Assembly (NCBI GenBank): GCA_003290165.1
Contig: QNQO01007633.1
Span: 164,011 to 228,010, forward strand
Source of the DNA: Berberis thunbergii
Lineage: Eukaryota > Streptophyta > Magnoliopsida > Ranunculales > Berberidaceae
Length of the DNA: 64,000 bases
Direction: 5' to 3'
The position numbers and the translations under genes were made by a program. This document shows, in pieces, positions 59,005-64,000 of the stretch. The notes beneath the pieces were generated by a model that made no database searches, was not told the origin of the DNA, and saw only the letters and a program-made list of their open reading frames with translations. Within the stretch, counting starts at the first letter, position 1, and each line of letters opens with the position of its first letter.

Positions 59005-59516
59005 GTTTTAGCCGGCACACTGTATGGTTCGGTTCAGTATTGTGGTCGTATAGGTACCGTCCCGTATAATTTTTTTGGTACGTTTTGGTTTTGTTTTCTT
59101 AAGTTAATACTGTATCGTATCAATACCAGATGGTTTCGTATGAATTTCGGTCTATTCCAAATAGTGACACTGAGAAAAAATTTCGTTGATAAAAAACAAT
59201 TATATTTAGATTTAAAAAATGTCAACTTTTTATAGCCAAGAACATAAAATAAATTTATATTTTCTCCAAATCAACCAATACCACGCACAATTAAAATAAA
59301 AATAACACCACCCACCCCAATTTTCTAATTAAAAAAAAAGTAATTTACTATTCGATTCGGTATTCCAAAACCCCAAACCGAAGCCATACCAAACAGTAAT
59401 GGTTCATTTTTTCTTTTCTTTTTTTAAAATAGTAAATATTTATCGGCCCGATTTGGTTCCAAGACGGTATAATACAACTCAATTTCAGTTTTTTGGAAAA
59501 TTCTACCCACCCCTAA
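59005..59516. repeat. Possible degraded hAT-like element
   Basis: The right end CCCACCCCTAA is a hAT-type terminus. The interior has GGTTCGGTTCAG on the left and CCGATTTGGTTCC, CCAAACCGAAG on the right. The left terminus (TTTTAGCCGGCAC) is too degraded to prove a TIR. Confidence 0.35.
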
Positions 59517-59519
59517 TCT

Positions 59520-59965
59520 CATGGCTCGTTACAGGCCCAAATGAGGAATTTGTCTTCAAAGCAGAGAGACCCCAAAAATTCGTTGATGATGAGGCCTAAA
59601 CAAATTTTTTTTTGGCTATCTAACAACATTAAATTCATAGTAAATACTGTTTGATTAGCTTAATCTCGCAGGTTCCCAGTAAATCTCCTCATTTATCTTT
59701 AAATCATTCACAAATCTTTCAAATCCGGAAACTCTAACCCAAGTTATTGAAAACGGAGATAGAAAGTATTGAAAAATGAGATATGAGATCGAAAGAGGGA
59801 GAAGGAGACGGAGATTAAACAAACCAATAATGTTTGGTTCCTTCTTGCTATTGGCTCGAAAATATGCGACAATGGAAATTGGAGAAAGGCAGCCACTACT
59901 CCACACCATCATTTTTTTCTTTTTGACACACCATTCTAGTCTCCTACATTACCTACTTTCATTCT
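59520..59965. other. Intergenic, nothing recognised
   Basis: Short frames only. No domain or repeat was recognised. Confidence 0.35.
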
Positions 59966-60062
59966 CACATCACCGGGTGATTCTAAATGTCGAGGAAATG
60001 GGCGAGGGAGGCTCTCTCGCACGTGCCCGAGCTTTGTTTCAAAAAAAAAAAAAAAAAAAAAC
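59966..60062 (+). repeat. SINE-like 3' end with poly(A)
   Basis: B-box-like GGGTGATTCTA, then GTCGAGGAAATGGGCGAGGG, a GCGAGGG/CTCTCGC hairpin, CACGTGCCCGAGCTTTGTTTC and about 20 A. Same family as 9361-9440. It ends about 135 bases before the CBF fragment start. Confidence 0.5.
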
Positions 60063-60195
60063 GAGAAAACTAAAACTTTCAAAACTTAAAAAATCTCAAC
60101 TTCTCTAACTTCAAATTCAAACAACACTTCAGCTCTCACTTTACTCTCTTCCTCAACACTTACACCACAATAATCTCTCATCTTTCACAATACAA

Positions 60196-60441
60196 ATGGA
60201 TTTCGAGCACGAGTTTTCATCTTCGATTTCTTCACCGTCCTCTCAAAAAACTTCATCCCCTTCACACACATCAACAACTATCTCACCAAAGCGGAAGGCA
60301 GGGAGGAAGAAGTTCAAGGAGACTAGACACCCAATCTATAGGGGAGTGAAGCAAAGAAATGGTGAGAAATGGGTGTGTGAGGTGAGCAGGAAAACTGTGT
60401 CTCTCCGCCGATCTCTCTGTTCTGGTCTCCTATGTTTCTGA
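60196..60441 (+). pseudogene. Truncated CBF/DREB1-type AP2/ERF gene (5' part only)
   Basis: From its ATG the frame gives a Ser-rich N-terminus, then the CBF/DREB1 signature ([16 protein letters not shown]) and the first strand of the AP2 domain ([17 protein letters not shown]). Real CBFs activate cold-response genes through DRE/CRT elements. Here homology stops in mid AP2 domain (about residue 62) and 20 unrelated residues follow to a stop. The leader upstream (60100-60195) looks like a normal CBF 5' UTR, so the fragment begins with the gene's own leader. It cannot bind DNA as a complete AP2 protein. Confidence 0.85.
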
Positions 60442-60626
60442 AGCATGGGTGAGCAGGAAAACTGTGTCTAAAGCATGGGCGGCAGCAAAGAAGAGGGCAG
60501 GGAGTTCTATGTTCGGAGGGGATACTTAGCCGAACAAGAAAAGGGACGGTTTTTGTTTGTATGTAGATCTTACACAGTTCTATGTTTCTGGTCTCCTATG
60601 TTTTTAAACTTGTTTTTGTTTGTATG
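60442..60626 (+). repeat. Junction segment built of reused short sequences
   Basis: GTGAGCAGGAAAACTGTGTC occurs at 60382 and 60449, AAGCATGGG at 60441 and 60471, TTCTGGTCTCCTATGTTT at 60419 and 60586, and GTTTTTGTTTGTATGTAGAT at 60549 and 60611. One frame reads KAWAAAKKRAGSSMFGGDT, which I cannot assign. Confidence 0.7.
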
Positions 60627-60630
60627 TAGA

Positions 60631-60872
60631 TTGTCAGCAATGGGATCTTACACAGTGTTGAACACCGAGTAGTGACTAATCCAAATGTTGCAAGAACAAC
60701 CATTGCAAACTTCTTTGCTCCTCCTGTGGATAGCATTATTCAACCTGCTAAAGAGCTTATTGATTATGAGCTCAATCCACCAAAGTTCGGAGCGATCAAA
60801 TACAAAGAATTTGTTGCTACCTATCAAGCCTTGAACATTGAACCTGAAAGGATCATGAAGCACTACATGCTT
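60631..60872 (+). pseudogene. Last-exon fragment of a 2-oxoglutarate/Fe(II) dioxygenase
   Basis: In one frame: IVSNGILHSVEHRVVTNPNV, then ARTTIANFFAPP, QPAKELI and YKEFVATYQAL. This is the C-terminal part of the DIOX domain of plant 2-ODDs; the His in SVEHR is the third iron ligand, and R of ARTT corresponds to the co-substrate Arg in RxS/T. It is directly preceded by TGTATGTAG, an intron 3' end, so genomic DNA was copied rather than mRNA. The HxD part and everything upstream are missing. Confidence 0.8.
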
Positions 60873-61085
60873 CAAGGGTCTGTTTTATTGTCAGCATGTG
60901 TACATGGAGGGTTGGTTCAAGAAGGTGAGACATATTTTGAGTCTATGAAGAGGGAAATGGGATCAAACCAGAGAAAGAACACTATGAGTGTATGGTTAAC
61001 CTTTTTGGACGAGCTAGCCAGCTGGAAAAGGCTGAGAAATTGATTAGAAGTATGCCATTTGAGCCTGATGTGGCACAACCCGTGG
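60873..61085 (+). pseudogene. Fragment of a PLS-type pentatricopeptide-repeat protein
   Basis: It starts abruptly after the dioxygenase text with [20 protein letters not shown] and continues, after a one-base frameshift near 60956, with [20 protein letters not shown] and [12 protein letters not shown]. These are the typical last repeats before the E domain of plant organellar PPR proteins. It ends near 61075. Confidence 0.85.
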
Positions 61086-61144
61086 TGGAGAAGAACATAG
61101 GAGAAAAACTTGAAGAAAAAAAAAAGATAGAATAAAAGGAAAGG

Positions 61145-61640
61145 TGTGACTAGTGGGCGGGTGTCAAGACTAGTACCGTTGGTCAGGAAAATCAAGGTCA
61201 GAGGCCTTTCAAGACTTTTCTAATGGTCTCAAAACTCAATGTTCCCTTTTGAAAAGTGCCCAAATGCTTAGCATCTATATTATAGGGGGAAAGTTTGAGT
61301 TCTTGACTGTGAGGACGTGTTGCCTCCATTGCATAGTCGGGCCAGACTGTACCGCTAGCATTTTTATTGTTTTCTTAGCATTGCTTTTCAACTTCAAACT
61401 TGTATTTCCATCGATCGATAACATCGAACTAGTCTTGAGCAACGTCCTTCCGAACGTTCCTCCCCATTGTAATCTATTGAATGTGAATGAGAGCTTTTAC
61501 TGACTATTGTGCATTGTTATATTGTCTACAGATTGATATTGTGCATTCTCAAGTTAATATTTGTGCCCGTCAAAGTAATTATTCATAGGCTTACTAGTGA
61601 ATTGGATAGCTAGTTCCACACAGATTACTAGTCTGTGACA
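61145..61640 (+). repeat. 5' LTR of the right-hand Ty3 element
   Basis: Proposed from TGTGACTAGT at the left to ACTAGTCTGTGACA at the right, which has TG...CA ends with a short internal symmetry. The right edge is fixed by the adjacent primer-binding site; the left edge is less certain. Confidence 0.6.
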
Positions 61641-61642
61641 AT

Positions 61643-61655
61643 TGGTATCAGAGCC
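61643..61655 (+). other. Primer-binding site of the right-hand Ty3 element
   Basis: TGGTATCAGAGCC, a perfect initiator tRNA-Met type site, two bases after the LTR. Confidence 0.92.
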
Positions 61656-61667
61656 AGAGCTTGTTGA

Positions 61668-62810
61668 ATGCAAACCAGGATGCAGGAACTAAATGAGCGC
61701 CTTAGCGCTATGAAGGAACGACAGGCTAGTCGAATGCATAGACTAGAAAGCAGAATGGACCAGTTGAACACTTTAGGAGAACAGATTAGTCGGTTGGATG
61801 GACTCTTTTCACTGGCAGACAGAGTGGATTCGCTGGCTGAGCACGTTGATAACTTAGAAGGACGGACAGTCACTATGGAAGAGTCGCCTCACCCCACAAG
61901 CTCAGGTGATGAGTGACTTCTAATTACAGTTGGATGACTTATTTGCAAGGGTTGGCTTGCTGACGAAGGCCACAGAAACGACGGATCACCATAGGATGAA
62001 AGTACCTGAGTCAAAGTCATATGCTGGGGCACGAGATGGGAAGGAGTTAGAGAACTTCTTGTTTGATTTGGGAGCAATATTTTCGCTCGGTGAACCCCGA
62101 ATCAGAAGAAGCCAAGGTTACCATGGCGACCATGTACTTAGCAGGTGATGCGAAACTATGGTGGAGAACCAAATATGCAGAAATGGAAGAAGGTTGCATC
62201 CTTATTAGAACTTGGGCAGACCTCAAGAAGGAACTCAGAAATCAATTCTTGCCTGAGAACGCTGCTTTCTTAGCAAGGAGGAAGCTCCACACCATCAAAC
62301 AGACAGGCGATATTCAAGACTATGTCCGACAATTCTCAACTTGCTTGCTAGATATTCGAGACATATCTGAGAAGGACAAAGTTTTCTATTTCATGGAACA
62401 AGCTCAGCCGCTTCTACAAGCAGAATTGCAAAGGCAGAAGGTGACAGATATTACAAGTGCTATTGCGGGGCAGAGAGTTTAGCGATATATGCCCATGACT
62501 GGATCCATTTCGCTCAATCACTCCACAGCTAGAACTGGCAGTACCAATTCAAGCTCAGGGTCGAATGCTCGCTCGACGCTCACCTCACCAAAACTGGGGA
62601 AACTCAAGTCAGAGCCGAGGAAACTACAATTCCCGGCCGTCCAACCAGAATTGGAGTTCCAACAAAAATTGGAATGCTAGCTCTAGCAACTCAAATTACA
62701 ACAACAAAGGAAGGTAAAACTACTCTGGGCAGTGGAAACCATCTGCCCCTGCCCCATGCATTCTTTGCAATAGCAGGGATCACCCAACAGGCAAATGTCC
62801 ATCCAAACCA
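61668..62810 (+). pseudogene. Ty3 gag (broken)
   Basis: Coiled-coil N-terminus (61668-61916), a stop, then capsid text in two frames (61930-62148 and 62063-62482: YLAGDAKLWWRTKYAEMEEG, WADLKKELRNQFLPEN, RKLHTIKQTGDIQDYVRQFS), and a CCHC knuckle near 62758-62800 (CILCNSRDHPTGKC). At least three breaks. Confidence 0.85.
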
Positions 62811-62979
62811 GCTCTACACTCTTAATGTCCTTGCTTTAAGCAGAACCTTCTAACTCGACAGCATCGAGCTCGAACCCCACCAACAGTGAGACCTCCTAGA
62901 TGGGAAGCTCTACGCAAGCTCAATTTTGTCAAAGGAGAAATGTATGGTGAAGCACCCACATAAGAAGGCTTTCAATACA

Positions 62980-63240
62980 TCGACATCACTATCATTGGGT
63001 CCCTTCCCAGCATTGTTGGATTCCGGACGAGACAGACAATTTATTGCCCCAGATGAAGCTAGACGTGTGGGTATGAACTTAGAAGGAGATGTGGTAAGTT
63101 GAGGAATTGTCAACTCTGAGGCAATCTCTATTAATGTATGGCTAGCAGTTGTGCCACTACAGGTTGGTCCATGGGAAGGAATATCAAACTTCTTGGCCAT
63201 TCACATTGATGATTTTAAGGTGATTCTTGGCTAAGAATTA
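62980..63240 (+). pseudogene. Ty3 protease (broken)
   Basis: The expected D-S-G active-site region lies near 63010-63040 but is frameshifted (LPSIVGFRTRQT in one frame). APDEARRVGMNLEGD, LQVGPWEGISNFLAIHIDDF and KVILG follow. Confidence 0.65.
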
Positions 63241-63559
63241 TATTCCGAGGAGTTGCAGCAGGACCATTACTTTATGGACTCCTTGGGGCGGACCCCAGAC
63301 TACGCATGTCTGTACCAACCTCTAATTCGACCAACAACTCATAATAGAATATTGTTGGCGCTCCAAGTCAAGAGAGGCTTGGCCAAAGAGAAGTACATAC
63401 TTAGCTGTGGCAAAGCTAGAGATGAAGATGATACTAGCAAAATTCCTGAGGGAAGTTGCCCAAAGTTATTGCTGACTTCAGCACAGTGATGCCGAATGAA
63501 TTGCCAAAGAAAGATCTACCTCCCAGAACGCTCAGTTGATCACGAAATTGAGTCAGTCC

Positions 63560-64000
63560 CTGGTGCCAAGCCACCCACACGTAGTCCATATCGCAATGAG
63601 CCTCCAGAGCTGACGAATTGAGAACATAACTAGATGGCTGTTTAGAGTCGGGATTCATTCGGCCTTCTAAAGCACCTTATGAGGCACCTGTTCTTTTCAG
63701 CGGAAACATGATGGCAGTCTTCGCCTTTGTGTTGATTATAGAGCCTTGAACAAAGTCACTATAAAGAACAAATACCGCTAGCCGCTCATTGCAGACTTAT
63801 TCGATCAACTTGGATCCGCCAGAACCTTCACAAAACTCGACTTGAGATCGTTACCATCAGATCCGCATGCTGTTGCTGGGTGACGAACCCAAAACCTGCT
63901 TGTTCTACTAGATATGGTCATATGAGTTTTCCTAGTAATGCCCTTCGGCTGTGACCAATGCTCCAACTACATTTTGCACCCTTATGAATGGCCTGTTCCG
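63560..64000 (+). pseudogene. Ty3 reverse transcriptase, 5' part
   Basis: Recognisable in several frames: [75 protein letters not shown] and TTFCTLMNGLF at the window edge. Multiple frameshifts. The catalytic DD box is outside the window. Confidence 0.85.

Larger units (their letters stand above)
61145..64000 (+). mobile_element. Ty3/gypsy retrotransposon, decayed, running off the window
   Basis: 5' LTR, primer-binding site, gag with CCHC knuckle, protease and the first part of RT are in order on plus. Many stops and frameshifts show it is old compared with the chromovirus at 45241-50427. Domain similarity to that element is clear in RT. The remaining pol and the 3' LTR lie beyond position 64000. 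Confidence 0.85.

Noticed and set aside
60471..60533. KAWAAAKKRAGSSMFGGDT-type reading as a fourth captured gene
   Set aside because: Too short to assign to any family; left as part of the junction segment.

Overview
The window is nuclear DNA of a flowering plant, almost certainly a eudicot. Coding sequence is split by GT-AG introns, intergenic DNA is AT-rich, and the genes are plant-specific families (CLASSY remodeler, Shewanella-like phosphatase, BES1/BZR1 factor, PYL abscisic-acid receptor, TBL acetyltransferase, CBF/DREB1 fragment). Most of the remaining DNA is transposable elements, many nested. The species cannot be named from sequence alone.

Layout. 355-4970 (+): a CLASSY1/2-type SNF2 protein with one apparent frameshift. 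5-10 kb: old repeats and one unrecognised coding remnant. 10.4-16.5 kb: a decayed endogenous pararetrovirus (Caulimoviridae, petuvirus-like gene order), with a plus-strand tail-promoter-leader piece abutting a minus-strand polyprotein piece. 17184-22813 (+): an intact nine-exon SLP1-type phosphatase. 22924-24700: a long-TIR element that captured the start of an HSP101/ClpB gene and was itself hit by a hairpin MITE. 26.0-27.9 kb: a short BES1/BZR1-like gene and a dead tandem copy. 27.9-30.7 kb: a non-autonomous LTR element. 31.3 kb: tRNA-Glu(CUC) with a 5' partial copy. 31.5-32.2 kb: a tandem duplication containing SINE-like units. 36373-36996 (-): an intronless PYL4-type receptor. 38.8-43.2 kb: hAT-like elements and MITEs. 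44.9-53.4 kb: a duplicated LTR-like repeat; one copy holds a young Ty3 chromovirus, the other a small TRIM. 54881-57913 (-): a six-exon TBL gene with about nine apparent single-base indels. 60.2-61.1 kb: adjacent fragments of CBF/DREB1, 2-oxoglutarate dioxygenase and PPR genes. 61.1 kb to the end: a second, decayed Ty3 element.

The intact genes do not form a pathway; they are independent single-copy-style plant genes (RNA-directed DNA methylation, plastid phosphatase, brassinosteroid-type regulation, ABA sensing, cell-wall acetylation). The most notable material is the gene-fragment capture (HSP101 in a TIR element; CBF/2-ODD/PPR patchwork) and the reciprocal empty sites of the Ty3 and TRIM insertions. 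Splice sites and domain calls were read by eye against remembered family patterns; no alignment or database search was possible.
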